NCBI GenBank assembly: GCA_027450205.1
Contig: DAIDJL010000006.1
Coordinates: 1-47,772, forward strand
From: Candidatus Parcubacteria bacterium
Lineage (GTDB): Bacteria > Patescibacteriota > Minisyncoccia > UBA6257 > 2-01-FULL-56-20
Reading direction: 5' to 3'
Length of the DNA: 47,772 nt
Below are positions 36,361 to 46,356 of this stretch, piece by piece. The number at the start of each line of letters is the position of its first letter. The first letter of the stretch is position 1. The position numbers were made by a program, and so were the translations under genes. A model generated the notes under the pieces. That model saw nothing but the letters and a program-made list of their open reading frames with translations, did not search any database and had not been told where the DNA came from.

Positions 36361-38330
36361 TAGATGAAGATGGATGTTCCCGCACGCGCGTCCGGCGCGG
36401 GGACGTTGCCCATGGTGCCGCCCAGAAGCGTACCGGGTGCTGCCGACGGCGGACGGAGCGCGGTCAGCCATGAATAGGTATCAGACGCATTGCGCCACTG
36501 CCCTTGTCCGGGCCCGAGCGGCTGGATGGCTTCTTCGAGCGTGTTCACCGAAACGGCGAGCCAGTGTATGCCTTGGTCGGCGGGATTGCCCATGGATGAC
36601 GACCAGTTCACTTCCTTGCTGCCGAGATAGTAGTGCGGGTCGCCGCCGCCGAAATAATCCACTGCGATCTTATTCACTTGCGGATGGGCGTTCACCCACG
36701 ATTGCAGCCGCAGAAGATCTTGCCCCCAGTCATAATTCGAGTCGGTCACGAAATGGTATCCGCCCTGCGTGCCGCCGCCGATCTCATTGAAATATGAGAG
36801 AAAGTGCGGCGCGGTAAAAAGCGTTTCAAGCGTGAGCCACGCGAGGAGCAGGACGAGGAAGACGTATTTTGTGAGCGAAGAAAGGAATGAGCGGGCGAGC
36901 GTTCCGAAGTTTTCCGCCGCGAGCGCCGCGCCGAAATCGATCTGCATGATCCATTTCTTCCACACGACCGCGGCGAGGATAAAAATGAGCGGAATCGTGG
37001 GCATGAGATGTCGGATGCCGATATTGAGCGGGCTGTGCATGCTGTATCCCCAGTAGAGGACGACGAACGCCGCAAGCGAAAACTCGGTGAAGTGGAGCGT
37101 GAGATAGGTGATGATGCGGTCTTTAATGCCGATGCCGCCCGGCGGCAGCGATCGTTTGATGGTCCACCAAGCCGCAAGGCCGAGTCCGAAGAGGACGATG
37201 ATAAGCGTCGGAATGGGTTCTTTCAAAAGGAAGAGTGTCGGGAAATAGATCCATCCGCCGCTTTGCACTACATGGCCGAGGAAATAGATGGTGTTCCCGC
37301 CATCCGACCGCTGGAGCACCATGAGTACGCCCAGCATATATTGCGCGACAGGGCGGAACACGCGATTGCCTGCCATCCAAATGTCCGCGTCGGCGAGGCA
37401 CCGCATGCCGTGGCACATCTGGCCTGCCGGCGTGGGTCCGGTGGCAAATGAGGTAAGGAGCGTGGCCGTGTCGGCGGCCTGCCGGGTCATCGGTTCGCCG
37501 CTCGTAAAGAGGAAGTAGACCGGATAGACGATGAACACGTAACCGATGGCGAAGATCAAAATGCATCGCCATGCGTAGTGGCACAGTTTCAGGAAAAATG
37601 TTTTCGCCCGCCGCGAGGCATCGGTCACGCGCCATTGCGCAGCGAGGTCGCGCAGCCACAGTACGATGAAAAGAAAAATGAAAAGCGGCGCGAGGAGCGG
37701 CGTCGAGAACTTTGTGATCTGCGCCACGCCGAACGCGAGCCCCGCATACCACAGATGCTTCGTGGACGGCTCATCGATATATTTCACAAAAAAGAACAAA
37801 GAGAGGACGACGCCGAACGCCGCGCCGACATCCGTCGTCACATAGTGCCCGTGCGCAAGCACGCTCGGGTCGAGCGCAAAGAGGAATGTTGGCAGGAGCG
37901 CCCAGAGTTTTCCCAAAAGCCGCCGCGCCAGGAAATAGACGAGAATGATCGTGAGGATGGTGACAAGGATCGGCATCACGCGCGCGGTGTCTATGATCGC
38001 CCCCGCGTCGTTACCGGAATTATAGAGGAACGCGGCGCCCATATCCCATTGGCCGTTTACCTCGGATGTCCATGCGACATTGTTCGTAGGGAATGTGGGT
38101 TGTACGAACATCAGCACGGGCAGCATTGCGAGCGCTTTGATGAGCGGCGGGTGCTCGGGGTTCAGCCGGTAATCGAGGTTATGCACGTAGCCGTAGCCGG
38201 CGGGGATATGTGCCAGCTCGTCCATGATCGCGGAGTCGGTGCGCGACGCCCAGAACATCAGGCCGAACGATGTGACGCAGATCAGCACAAGGGCGGTAAC
38301 CGCCCACCACGTGGCGAGTTTTTTCATCAT
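36351..38330 (-). CDS. GT39-like membrane glycosyltransferase
   Basis: 659 aa with about 11-12 hydrophobic helices. The first periplasmic loop carries DELAHIPAGYGYVHNLDYRLNPEHPPLIKALAMLP, with the acidic pair and HPP motif of ArnT/PMT-type lipid-linked sugar transferases (GT39/GT83 clan). The C-terminal third is a soluble domain with FNEIGGGTQGGYHFVTDSNYDWGQDL. It likely transfers sugar from polyprenyl phosphate to protein or lipid outside the cell. TATAAT (38344-38339) lies 8 nt before the start codon on the minus strand; a second ATG follows at once. Confidence 0.82.
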   Translation of the reverse strand: MMKKLATWWAVTALVLICVTSFGLMFWASRTDSAIMDELAHIPAGYGYVHNLDYRLNPEHPPLIKALAMLPVLMFVQPTFPTNNVAWTSEVNGQWDMGAAFLYNSGNDAGAIIDTARVMPILVTILTIILVYFLARRLLGKLWALLPTFLFALDPSVLAHGHYVTTDVGAAFGVVLSLFFFVKYIDEPSTKHLWYAGLAFGVAQITKFSTPLLAPLFIFLFIVLWLRDLAAQWRVTDASRRAKTFFLKLCHYAWRCILIFAIGYVFIVYPVYFLFTSGEPMTRQAADTATLLTSFATGPTPAGQMCHGMRCLADADIWMAGNRVFRPVAQYMLGVLMVLQRSDGGNTIYFLGHVVQSGGWIYFPTLFLLKEPIPTLIIVLFGLGLAAWWTIKRSLPPGGIGIKDRIITYLTLHFTEFSLAAFVVLYWGYSMHSPLNIGIRHLMPTIPLIFILAAVVWKKWIMQIDFGAALAAENFGTLARSFLSSLTKYVFLVLLLAWLTLETLFTAPHFLSYFNEIGGGTQGGYHFVTDSNYDWGQDLLRLQSWVNAHPQVNKIAVDYFGGGDPHYYLGSKEVNWSSSMGNPADQGIHWLAVSVNTLEEAIQPLGPGQGQWRNASDTYSWLTALRPPSAAPGTLLGGTMGNVPAPDARAGTSIFIYHL

Positions 38331-38378
38331 ATGAGTTCATTATACAAAATCCACGAAAAGGCGTGGTAAAATATTTCC

Positions 38379-40487
38379 ATGGCCGATCCCGGGAAGAAAT
38401 TGCACTCCGATCATGCGGCGGACGATATCCGCGCGGACGAGCTTGTAAAGCTTACACAGCGCGAGGTCGGTAAGGACGGCGACCGGCTGCGCGACATTCC
38501 GGTGACGAACCGCAACTACTGGCGGTTCCGTGGCGAAGACAGGCGGCCGTTGCCGCGCGGCATAAAGTGGGCGGCGGCCGGACTCGTCGTGATATTCATC
38601 GGCGGATTTGCGGTATCGTACTTTCTTATAAAACAGGAAGTGGCGGCGACGATCTCGTCGCGGCTGGGAACGTTGCAGGCGGGCGTGGCCGACCTTCAAA
38701 ATCTCGACCCGCGATCCGCGGCGACGAAGTTTTCCTCGCTCAATGCGCCGTCATCGGCGGAGGGGGTATGGAATTCGCTTGTTTCGTTGTTCGCAGGAAG
38801 CAGCGCCGCTGTCCGATCGGTTGCCGATCTGACGAATCAGCTGACAAACCTTTCACAAAATATGGCGAATATCGAGAATGACGCGTTCGGATTTTTCTCC
38901 GGGAACGGGAGCAGTACGTTGGCCGCCGATCTTGCGAGCACGCGCGACACGCTCGCCGCGCTTGATGCGGACACAAATCAGCTTTCCGGCGCGGCATCGT
39001 ATTTTGGCTCGGCATCGCCGATCAGCGGACAAAGCTATCTTGCGCTGAAGACGCAGGTGGAGGGCGCGGAAAGCTTTCTGAACGCGTTCGTGCCGTGGCT
39101 CTCGGATACGTCGACGACGCATCATATTTTGGTCCTGTTCCAAAATCCATCGGAGATGCGTCCGGGAGGTGGATTTTTGGGAAGTTATGCGGATGTTTCA
39201 ATAAGCGGCGGGACGATCAGCAATATTGCATTTCATGATATTGCGGACGTGGACGCCGCATTCAGGCAGAAGATCGTGCCGCCGGTGCCGCTCCAGCTGG
39301 AAGAGACCGCGTGGCGCCCCGCCGATGCGAATTGGTTCCTTGACTTCCCGACGTCCGCGTCGGAGACGATCCGGCTTTTTGAACGGTCGGGATTGTACGC
39401 CGGTAATGTCTCCGGCACCGCGTCCGGCACGGCGACATCATTTGACGGCGTTGTCGCGGTGACGCCGCAGGTGGTGAGCGACCTGCTGTCCGTGACCGGG
39501 CCGATCACTTTGCCCGGCGCGACGGCGCATTCCGCATCAACCACATTCACTGCGGACAATCTTGTCGTGCAGATCCAAAAGATCGTGCAGGCGGGGCAGG
39601 CAAGGTCCGGCGGCGGCAACGCGACGTATCCGAAGGCGGTACTGGCACAGCTGTATCCGGCACTTTTCCGGCAGCTCGCTTCTTCGACCGATGCGCAAAA
39701 GCAACAGATTCTCGGGTTGGCGCTCAATTGGATCTCCAATAGGGATGTAATGTTCTATTTTAACGACCCTGCGTTCGAGACGTTTGCCAACGCATATGGC
39801 GCGACCGGCGATGTCTACCAGTTCCCGCAGAATTTCAACGGCGATTATTTGGCGATCGCGAACGCGGACATCAACAGCGATAAGTCGGAGCTTTATATGG
39901 CGCAGGACGTCAATTATACTGCCTCGATCGGAAGCGACGGCACGCTGACGGACAGCCTCATCATCAAGCGTACGCATAACGGCAATCAAAGCCCGTATTG
40001 GTGGTATCGGACGACAAACCAGGATTATATGCAGGTCTTTGTTCCGCCCGGGAGCACGCTCGACAATGAGAGCGGCGGGATCATAAAGAACGTTCCCGCG
40101 CCGATCAACTATGCGCGAAACGGGTATAGTACGGATCCATTCCTGCTCGCGATCGCCTCAACCACGCAGCAAAATTTCAGTTACCCAAAAATAACGACAC
40201 ACATGGAATCCGGCAAGCAGGTGTTCGCCGTATGGTCGCGCACGTATGCGGGCGCGGCATCCACGCTGTCACTCAACTATTCGCATGATCTTTTCATGAC
40301 GCCGGCGGCGGGAGTGGAATATCAGTTCGTGTTTGAACGCCCGTCCGGCGCGACAGGGGATTATCACATTGAAGTTGATGCGCCGCTCGGCTATGTGTTC
40401 GCGGAAAACAACCTGGCAAGCTTCACGTATGAATCAACCAGTACGCCGGGGCGGCTGATGTTTACGCTTACGCTGCAGAAGATCTAA
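38379..40487 (+). CDS. DUF4012-domain membrane protein
   Basis: 702 aa. Cytoplasmic N-terminus of ~60 residues, one transmembrane helix (about 64-86), coiled region, then the DUF4012 core with HHILVLFQNPSEMRPGGGFLGSYADVSISGGTI (about 248-280) and a C-terminal beta region. DUF4012 proteins are frequent in Gram-positives and CPR; function is unknown. TAAAAT ends 6 nt before the ATG. Divergent from the glycosyltransferase, 48 bp between starts, so the two may share an envelope-glycan role. Confidence 0.88.
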   Translation: MADPGKKLHSDHAADDIRADELVKLTQREVGKDGDRLRDIPVTNRNYWRFRGEDRRPLPRGIKWAAAGLVVIFIGGFAVSYFLIKQEVAATISSRLGTLQAGVADLQNLDPRSAATKFSSLNAPSSAEGVWNSLVSLFAGSSAAVRSVADLTNQLTNLSQNMANIENDAFGFFSGNGSSTLAADLASTRDTLAALDADTNQLSGAASYFGSASPISGQSYLALKTQVEGAESFLNAFVPWLSDTSTTHHILVLFQNPSEMRPGGGFLGSYADVSISGGTISNIAFHDIADVDAAFRQKIVPPVPLQLEETAWRPADANWFLDFPTSASETIRLFERSGLYAGNVSGTASGTATSFDGVVAVTPQVVSDLLSVTGPITLPGATAHSASTTFTADNLVVQIQKIVQAGQARSGGGNATYPKAVLAQLYPALFRQLASSTDAQKQQILGLALNWISNRDVMFYFNDPAFETFANAYGATGDVYQFPQNFNGDYLAIANADINSDKSELYMAQDVNYTASIGSDGTLTDSLIIKRTHNGNQSPYWWYRTTNQDYMQVFVPPGSTLDNESGGIIKNVPAPINYARNGYSTDPFLLAIASTTQQNFSYPKITTHMESGKQVFAVWSRTYAGAASTLSLNYSHDLFMTPAAGVEYQFVFERPSGATGDYHIEVDAPLGYVFAENNLASFTYESTSTPGRLMFTLTLQKI

Positions 40488-40524
40488 GCCATAGTTGTTT
40501 TCAGCATGCAGCAGCGGACCATCC

Positions 40525-40553
40525 TTGTGGTTACGCGTGATTTTCTGTAAAAT
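40525..40553 (+). promoter_or_regulatory. Promoter of lepA, leaderless type
   Basis: TTGTGG (40525-40530), 17-nt spacer, TAAAAT (40548-40553), 7 nt to ATG 40561. Confidence 0.65.
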
Positions 40554-40560
40554 CACCGCA

Positions 40561-42384
40561 ATGGAACACATCCGGAACTTCGTCATCATTGCGCATATTG
40601 ATTCGGGAAAGTCCACGCTCGCCGACCGCCTGCTTGAGATGACGGGTGCGGTGCCGATGCGCTCCATGCAGGCGCAGTATCTTGACCGGATGCCGCTCGA
40701 GCGCGAGCGGGGGATCACGATAAAAATGGCTCCGGTGCGCATGGAGTATGCCGCCGACGACGGAAAAAAGTATGTATTGAACCTGATCGACACGCCGGGC
40801 CACTCGGATTTTGCGTACGAAGTTTCGCGTGCGCTGAACGCGGTCGAGGGCGGCATACTATTGATAGACGGCACAAAGGGCATCCAGGCGCAGACGCTCT
40901 CCAATTTGCGCGGCGCGCAGAAGGCGGGTTTGCGCATCATCCCTGCGGTCAATAAGATCGACCTCGCGCTTCCGCATATTGAAAAAGTGGTGGAGGCGAC
41001 CGCGGAGCTTCTGGGCGTAGCCCCCGAGGAAGTGTTCCGCGTTTCCGCAAAGACGGGCGCGGGAGTGAAGGAGCTGCTTGAGGCGGTCGTAAGGCTTGTG
41101 CCGCCGCCGAAGCATGGTCATGGTGCCGCCGGCCGTGATGATATTTCCAAAGCGCTCATTTTCGATTCAATGTACGACGACCATAAGGGCATCATCGCGA
41201 ATGTGCGCGTGTTCGGCGGAGAGTTTGCCGCGGAGGATATGCATCTTGTGGCGAGTGCGGATGGATTTAAGGCAAAGGAGGTCGGATATTTTTCTCCGGA
41301 TATGAAGGCTACGCCGAAACTCCGCACGGGCGAGATCGGGTATATCGCGACCGGCCTCAAAGAGCCGGAGCTCGTTCACATCGGTGATACGATTCTGGCA
41401 AACCGCGACTCCACCGGCGCGGGTGGTCCCGGCGGCGGCCGCGCGAGCGAACTGGCATTGCCCGGCTATCGCGAGCCCGCGCCGGTGGTGTTCATCTCGT
41501 TCTATCCGGACGGCGATACAAAATATGATGACCTCAAGCGCGGATTCGAAAAATTGCGATTGAATGACGCGGCGCTCAGCTTCGAACCGGATTCCAATGA
41601 AGCGCTCGGACGTGGATTGAAGGTCGGCTTCCTCGGCCAGCTTCATTTTGAGATCATTTCCAGCCGGCTTGAGCGCGAATACAATCTTTCATTCCTCACC
41701 AGCTTTCCGTCCATCGCATACCGCGTGCAGGACAAGGGCCGGGTGTTCGTCATCAAGCAGCCGCAGGATTTTCCCGACCACCCGGAGAAGGTGTGGGAGC
41801 CGCTCGTCGATCTGGAGATCCTTACGCCGCAGCAATATCTGAGCGCGGTGCTCAATATGCAGACCGTCTTCGATATGGAAATAATAGAGGTGAAGAACAT
41901 CGGCGAGAATCTGCTCGTGAAAGCGATCATGCCGCTCCGCGAACTGATCCGGGATTTTGACGACCGGCTGAAGTCCGTGTCACAGGGATATGCGTCGTTC
42001 ACGTACGAGCTGGCGGGGGAGCGCGAGTCGGAGGTGGAGAAACTGGAGATCGTTGTCGTGAACGAAGTGGTGCCCGCGCTCACGCGCATCGTTCCCAAAA
42101 AAGACCTGGAGCGCGAAGGGCGCCAGACGGTGGAGCGGCTGAAAGATCTTTTGCCGAAGATGCAGTTCTCGCAGGCGCTCCAGGCAAAATCGCAGGGCCG
42201 CATCATCGCGCGCGAGACGATCAGCGCGATGAAGAAAGAGCTCGGCAACTTCGGCAAGAACGGTGGCGATCGCACGCGCAAGATGAAGCTGTGGAAAAAG
42301 CAGGAGAAGGGCAAGGAGCGCCTTCAGGCGGGCGCCCGCGTGGACATCTCACCGGAGGTCTTTAGGGAGATCTTAAAAAAGTGA
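40561..42384 (+). CDS. lepA: Elongation factor 4 (LepA)
   Basis: 607 aa from ATG 40561 (MEHIRNFVIIAHID; an upstream in-frame ATG at 40495 is rejected because it would translate the promoter). Ribosome-bound translational GTPase. G1 is AHIDSGKST where most translational GTPases have AHIDHGKST, RGITI (switch I), DTPGHSDF (G3, catalytic His kept), NKID (G4) and the LepA-specific C-terminal domain with GGDRTRKMKLWKKQEKGKERL. LepA rather than TypA/BipA is shown by that C-terminus and by PQDFPD...LEILTPQQYLSAVL. Confidence 0.93.
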   Translation: MEHIRNFVIIAHIDSGKSTLADRLLEMTGAVPMRSMQAQYLDRMPLERERGITIKMAPVRMEYAADDGKKYVLNLIDTPGHSDFAYEVSRALNAVEGGILLIDGTKGIQAQTLSNLRGAQKAGLRIIPAVNKIDLALPHIEKVVEATAELLGVAPEEVFRVSAKTGAGVKELLEAVVRLVPPPKHGHGAAGRDDISKALIFDSMYDDHKGIIANVRVFGGEFAAEDMHLVASADGFKAKEVGYFSPDMKATPKLRTGEIGYIATGLKEPELVHIGDTILANRDSTGAGGPGGGRASELALPGYREPAPVVFISFYPDGDTKYDDLKRGFEKLRLNDAALSFEPDSNEALGRGLKVGFLGQLHFEIISSRLEREYNLSFLTSFPSIAYRVQDKGRVFVIKQPQDFPDHPEKVWEPLVDLEILTPQQYLSAVLNMQTVFDMEIIEVKNIGENLLVKAIMPLRELIRDFDDRLKSVSQGYASFTYELAGERESEVEKLEIVVVNEVVPALTRIVPKKDLEREGRQTVERLKDLLPKMQFSQALQAKSQGRIIARETISAMKKELGNFGKNGGDRTRKMKLWKKQEKGKERLQAGARVDISPEVFREILKK

Positions 42385-42431
42385 TGGTATTTTGATGGCG
42401 TCAAGTGGTATAATTTATAATCATAGAAGAC

Positions 42432-45400
42432 ATGCCGATATCCCCCTTTCCCCGTTTTTATATCGGAAAGATCGCCCTTGCGGGATTGGCTGTTTTTGCA
42501 TGTCTCGCGGTAGCCTCTTCCGCCCATGCTCAGATCTCTTTCGTCCAGGCGACAAGTACATCCCTCTATTTGGGTGGTGCGGTTACGAGCACGGATACCT
42601 TTGCCGCGCCGACGGCGCCGGGGGATATGATCGTGGTCGCCCTCTCTGATTGGGGCGATAGCACTTATCCGACAGGCACCATATCGGACACGCAGGGCAA
42701 CATGTTCTATCTCGCGAGTTCCACGCAGTGTCCGTGCAGCGGTGATTACGCTGATAGCTATCTCTATTATGCTCCGGATATCAAGGGCGGTTCCGATACA
42801 GTTTCGTTCCGATGGAACGGGGGATCCTGGTCTTCTATCGGCATTGCCGAATATGCCGGCATCGCTTTCGCGAATCCTTTTGATCAGGTGAACCAGAGCA
42901 GCACGAGCGGCCTCTCGGTAAACACGGGGGATATCACGACCACTGCCCCGAACGAGCTGCTTTTCTCGTTCACGCCGTCGCCGCCCGCAGCATCCACGAC
43001 GGTCTCTTCGGGGTGGACCATGGAGACGATGATACCGCGCAATGGCGGTGGTAATATGGCGATCGCCGGCCAGATCGTGAGCGCGACCGGAACCTATTCC
43101 AACACTTTCGGCGGCGCCACGACCACGCAGTACGGCATGTCGGCCATGATAGCTTCGTTCTTCTCCAACGCATCCTCGTCTCCGGGCATCACTTCCTTTA
43201 CTTCAAATCCCGCGACCATTTCCTACGGCGCCACTTCTACGCTCTCCTGGAACGTCGCCTCAAGCACTCCTACGACCACGATATCGATCTCTCCCGGCTT
43301 CTTCTCCACGAGCACGCTCGCTGGGTCTTTTGTGGTCGCTCCCACTTCCACCACGGTTTATACCCTGAGTGCCGTGAATGCGAACGGAACGACGGTTGCC
43401 ACGACGTCGGTCGCTATTGCCCCGCCGTCCGTCGCGTCTTTCTCTGCAAGCCCTTCCTTGATCGTTCCCGGAGCGGCGTCGGCGCTTTCTTGGAATATCG
43501 CGGGCGCAGGAACGTCTCCCGTCGTCACGATCTCTCCCGGATCTTTCTCCACGAGCACGCTCTCGGGATCTTTCACGGTTACCCCCGCTTCCACCACGGT
43601 TTATACCCTGAGCATTTCTGCTTCCAATGGCACGGCAACCGCCACGACGTCGGTCGCTATTGATACGACATCTCCTACGACCCCTGCCAATCTCGGTGCG
43701 GTTCCGTACGGCACAGCGGCCGTGTCTCTCTCCTGGTCGTCAAGCACGGATGTCGGAGGCCCCGGCGTCCAGGGATATAAGATCTTCCGTTGTGCCGGGT
43801 CATCGTGTACTCCCGCGGTATTGATCGCCACTTCGTCAAATCCTTCCTATCGCGATACCGGCCTCCCCGCTTCGACAACATACACGTATGCGGTCGCCGC
43901 GTATGACGCCGCAGGACTTGCTTCCGCCACCTCAAGCGCTGTGAGCGCGACGACCGCATCGCCGTATGCGATCTCCTTTGTGCAATCGACAAGCACTTAT
44001 ATAGGCGCTTCAAACGGCACTCTTGCATTTCCGTTTTCCGTGACGGCAGGGGACACTATTATTGCGACGCTAGCGGGAGCGAATAGCGGATGTTACGGTA
44101 TCAGCATCACGGACAGCGAGGGCAACGCTTATAAAGGGGCGGTTACATCTACCATCTCAAACGGCGTCCTTGGTATCTATTGGGCGAGAGTTGCCGCAAG
44201 CGGTGCGGATACTGTGTCGTTCAATGACACCTGCGGGTCGAACCAGGACGATTTTACGCTCCAGGAATACGGGGGTATTGACGCATTTCCTCTGGATGGC
44301 GCGAATGTTTCTTCAACAAACCCTACGGGAGGCAGTCAGACTACGGGAAATGTGACGACGGGACATAAAAACGAATTGCTGTTCTCTTTGGGATTTGACC
44401 AGGCGAGCGGTCCCGTTTCTTCGCAGTGGACGGTCAGTGCGGGGTGGGTGAAAAGAGAGGCGCCCACTGGAGGAGGCAACACAACTGCAGCCTTGACCGC
44501 AGATGACATTGTATCGGCCACCGGCACCTACGCCAACATATTTGGGGGGCTTCCGAGCGGTGATAATGTCGGAGCGGCGATCGCCGCGTTCAAAGCGGCG
44601 ACCGCGCCCGCGATTTCGTCATTTGCCGCAATGCCATCCGCTTTGATTCCGGGAGCGACCAGCACGCTTTCCTGGAGCGTCTCGAACGCCTCCTCTGTTG
44701 CGATCTCTCCCGGAAATCTTTCCACGAGCACGCTTGCCGGCTCCGTCATCGTAGCTCCGACATCGACCACCATATACACGCTGACCGCAACGAATCCGGA
44801 CGGCACGAGCACGGCAACGGTGAATATAACATTAGATACCACTTCCACCCCTCCCCAAAATCTTTCCGCAACCCCGGGTAACGGGCAGGTATCTCTTTCG
44901 TGGAGTGCGCCTTCCTCGACGGGCGGATCGCCTCTCGCCGACTATGTCATTTACGATCGCCTTACGGGATCGGGTAGCTTCATTCGGGTGGCAACGACCT
45001 CGGTCTCGTCGACGGATTTCGCCGTCACTTCCCTTACGAACGGCCAGTCCTATGACTTTGTCGTGGCGGCGGAGAACGGCGTCGGCGTCTCGTCGTTCAG
45101 CGATACCGTTTCAAGCGCGCCGGTTGCTCCCTCCGTTCCTTCGTCCGTCGTTGTCAATGTTGCGGCGGGATATGCCGTCGGCATTCCTCCGGGCATTATC
45201 ACGCCGTCATCCACCCCCCCTGTTTCTCCCGCATCTTCTCCTGCGCCCCCCGCATCTTCTCCCGAGGAAACGTCTTCGTTCTCATCCCTCGCCGCCACGC
45301 TTGCCTCCCTTGAAGCGCAATATGAGGCTCTCATTCGGATGACGCAGGGGGTTTCGCTTTCATCGTCATCTTTCACCTTTACCAAGAACCTCTCCTTGGG

Positions 45401-45629
45401 CATGCGTGATCCCGAGGTAAAAGATCTCCAGCGCTATCTGAACACCCATGGATTCCCCGTGAATTCCATCCCCACCTATGCAGGATCCCTGGGCTATGAG
45501 ACAGAATTCTTCGGCATGTCCACCAAGACAGCCCTGCAGAAGTTCCAGGCATCCGCGGGACTTCCTCCCACCGGATTCTTCGGACCGATGACGCGGCGGT
45601 GGATAGGGAGTAATAGTAATAAGCAGTAG
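42432..45629 (+). CDS. Secreted surface protein: Ig/FN3-like repeats plus peptidoglycan-binding domain
   Basis: 1065 aa. Signal peptide (about 1-34, SSAHA-Q), a jelly-roll-like domain (about 35-245) that recurs in diverged form at about 515-720 (ISFVQ...T start), Ig-like repeats with SPGxxSTSTLxGSxxVxPTSTTxYTL (at least three copies), two FN3-like domains with VSLSWS, a Pro/Ser-rich linker and a C-terminal PG_binding_1 domain (NLSLGMRDPEVKDLQRYLN...FGPMTRRWI). It probably anchors to murein and faces outward. Two TATAAT boxes precede it; the second lies 10 nt before the ATG. Confidence 0.88.
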   Translation: MPISPFPRFYIGKIALAGLAVFACLAVASSAHAQISFVQATSTSLYLGGAVTSTDTFAAPTAPGDMIVVALSDWGDSTYPTGTISDTQGNMFYLASSTQCPCSGDYADSYLYYAPDIKGGSDTVSFRWNGGSWSSIGIAEYAGIAFANPFDQVNQSSTSGLSVNTGDITTTAPNELLFSFTPSPPAASTTVSSGWTMETMIPRNGGGNMAIAGQIVSATGTYSNTFGGATTTQYGMSAMIASFFSNASSSPGITSFTSNPATISYGATSTLSWNVASSTPTTTISISPGFFSTSTLAGSFVVAPTSTTVYTLSAVNANGTTVATTSVAIAPPSVASFSASPSLIVPGAASALSWNIAGAGTSPVVTISPGSFSTSTLSGSFTVTPASTTVYTLSISASNGTATATTSVAIDTTSPTTPANLGAVPYGTAAVSLSWSSSTDVGGPGVQGYKIFRCAGSSCTPAVLIATSSNPSYRDTGLPASTTYTYAVAAYDAAGLASATSSAVSATTASPYAISFVQSTSTYIGASNGTLAFPFSVTAGDTIIATLAGANSGCYGISITDSEGNAYKGAVTSTISNGVLGIYWARVAASGADTVSFNDTCGSNQDDFTLQEYGGIDAFPLDGANVSSTNPTGGSQTTGNVTTGHKNELLFSLGFDQASGPVSSQWTVSAGWVKREAPTGGGNTTAALTADDIVSATGTYANIFGGLPSGDNVGAAIAAFKAATAPAISSFAAMPSALIPGATSTLSWSVSNASSVAISPGNLSTSTLAGSVIVAPTSTTIYTLTATNPDGTSTATVNITLDTTSTPPQNLSATPGNGQVSLSWSAPSSTGGSPLADYVIYDRLTGSGSFIRVATTSVSSTDFAVTSLTNGQSYDFVVAAENGVGVSSFSDTVSSAPVAPSVPSSVVVNVAAGYAVGIPPGIITPSSTPPVSPASSPAPPASSPEETSSFSSLAATLASLEAQYEALIRMTQGVSLSSSSFTFTKNLSLGMRDPEVKDLQRYLNTHGFPVNSIPTYAGSLGYETEFFGMSTKTALQKFQASAGLPPTGFFGPMTRRWIGSNSNKQ

Positions 45630-45661
45630 CCGATCTTTATGAAGAGCGGTGTTATATAAAT

Positions 45662-45703
45662 AAAACCCCGTTTTTGTGTTTCGAAAAACGGGGTCTTTAC
45701 TGC
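45662..45703. terminator. Bidirectional terminator after the surface protein
   Basis: A 10-bp stem CCCCGTTTTT/AAAAACGGGG (45666-45675 with 45684-45693) followed by TCTTT, with A-rich sequence on the left side. Confidence 0.88.
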
Positions 45704-45715
45704 TGTTGGACATTT

Positions 45716-46294
45716 TTATTTTGCATCTGCCGGAAGTCGTTTTGCGATGCCGGCGAGGATGAAAAAATATTCTTCGTCCGTCATGTCGCGGTCTGCGGCG
45801 GTGAGCCCTAAGTATCTTCGCAGAACAAAGAGCTCCCTTGCGGACATGCCTCGGGAGGCCATTTCCTCGCAGATTTGCCGCGCGCGTTGCGGTGTTCCGG
45901 AGAACACCATCATTTCAAGCTCTTCAAGTTCTTCGGTCATTGCCAGGGAGGTGTGCGCTTCCATCGAGCAAACGGGCGCGCTCAATGAATGATAGCGGGG
46001 CGGTGGCGTGCCAACATTGCCATTCCCGCGGGGGATTTCGCAGCGCATCATGATCCATTTCCGGAGCGCGGCGAGACCCTCGCAAATTCTCATGCTGTCG
46101 TTCGTTGCCCGCGGCATGAGCGATGCGATTCGTGCGTTTATCTTTGGGATCACATTTTGATTATCGATCAGAGATATTCGCGCCTGCGAGTGCCGTACGG
46201 CAGTTCTTGGCACCCGTTGGCTGGAAAGGATATCCCTCTCGATCTGTTCAAGGAGCTCCTCTTCCGTTTCCGTAGAGATAGAGATTGTCTCCAT
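45716..46294 (-). CDS. Hypothetical cytoplasmic protein, 192 aa
   Basis: The start is placed at METISISTETEEE (46294), preceded on the minus strand by GGAGG. A longer open frame runs upstream to 46807 but is antisense to the next gene and is rejected. The protein is helical and charged: LEQIERDILSSQ, an EELEELEMMVFSGTPQRARQICEEMASRGM segment, and ARELFVLRRYLGLTAADRDMTDEEYFF. I do not recognise it. No signal peptide. Confidence 0.65.
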   Translation of the reverse strand: METISISTETEEELLEQIERDILSSQRVPRTAVRHSQARISLIDNQNVIPKINARIASLMPRATNDSMRICEGLAALRKWIMMRCEIPRGNGNVGTPPPRYHSLSAPVCSMEAHTSLAMTEELEELEMMVFSGTPQRARQICEEMASRGMSARELFVLRRYLGLTAADRDMTDEEYFFILAGIAKRLPADAK

Positions 46295-46356
46295 TTTTCC
46301 TCCAAGAAGAAAGTAGCCGCCCGTATGCCATAACGAGCGGCTGATCGTTTCGAAAG

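Noticed and set aside
40495-40560. N-terminal extension of LepA
   Set aside because: The extension translates the promoter (TTGTGG, TAAAAT) and has no LepA similarity.
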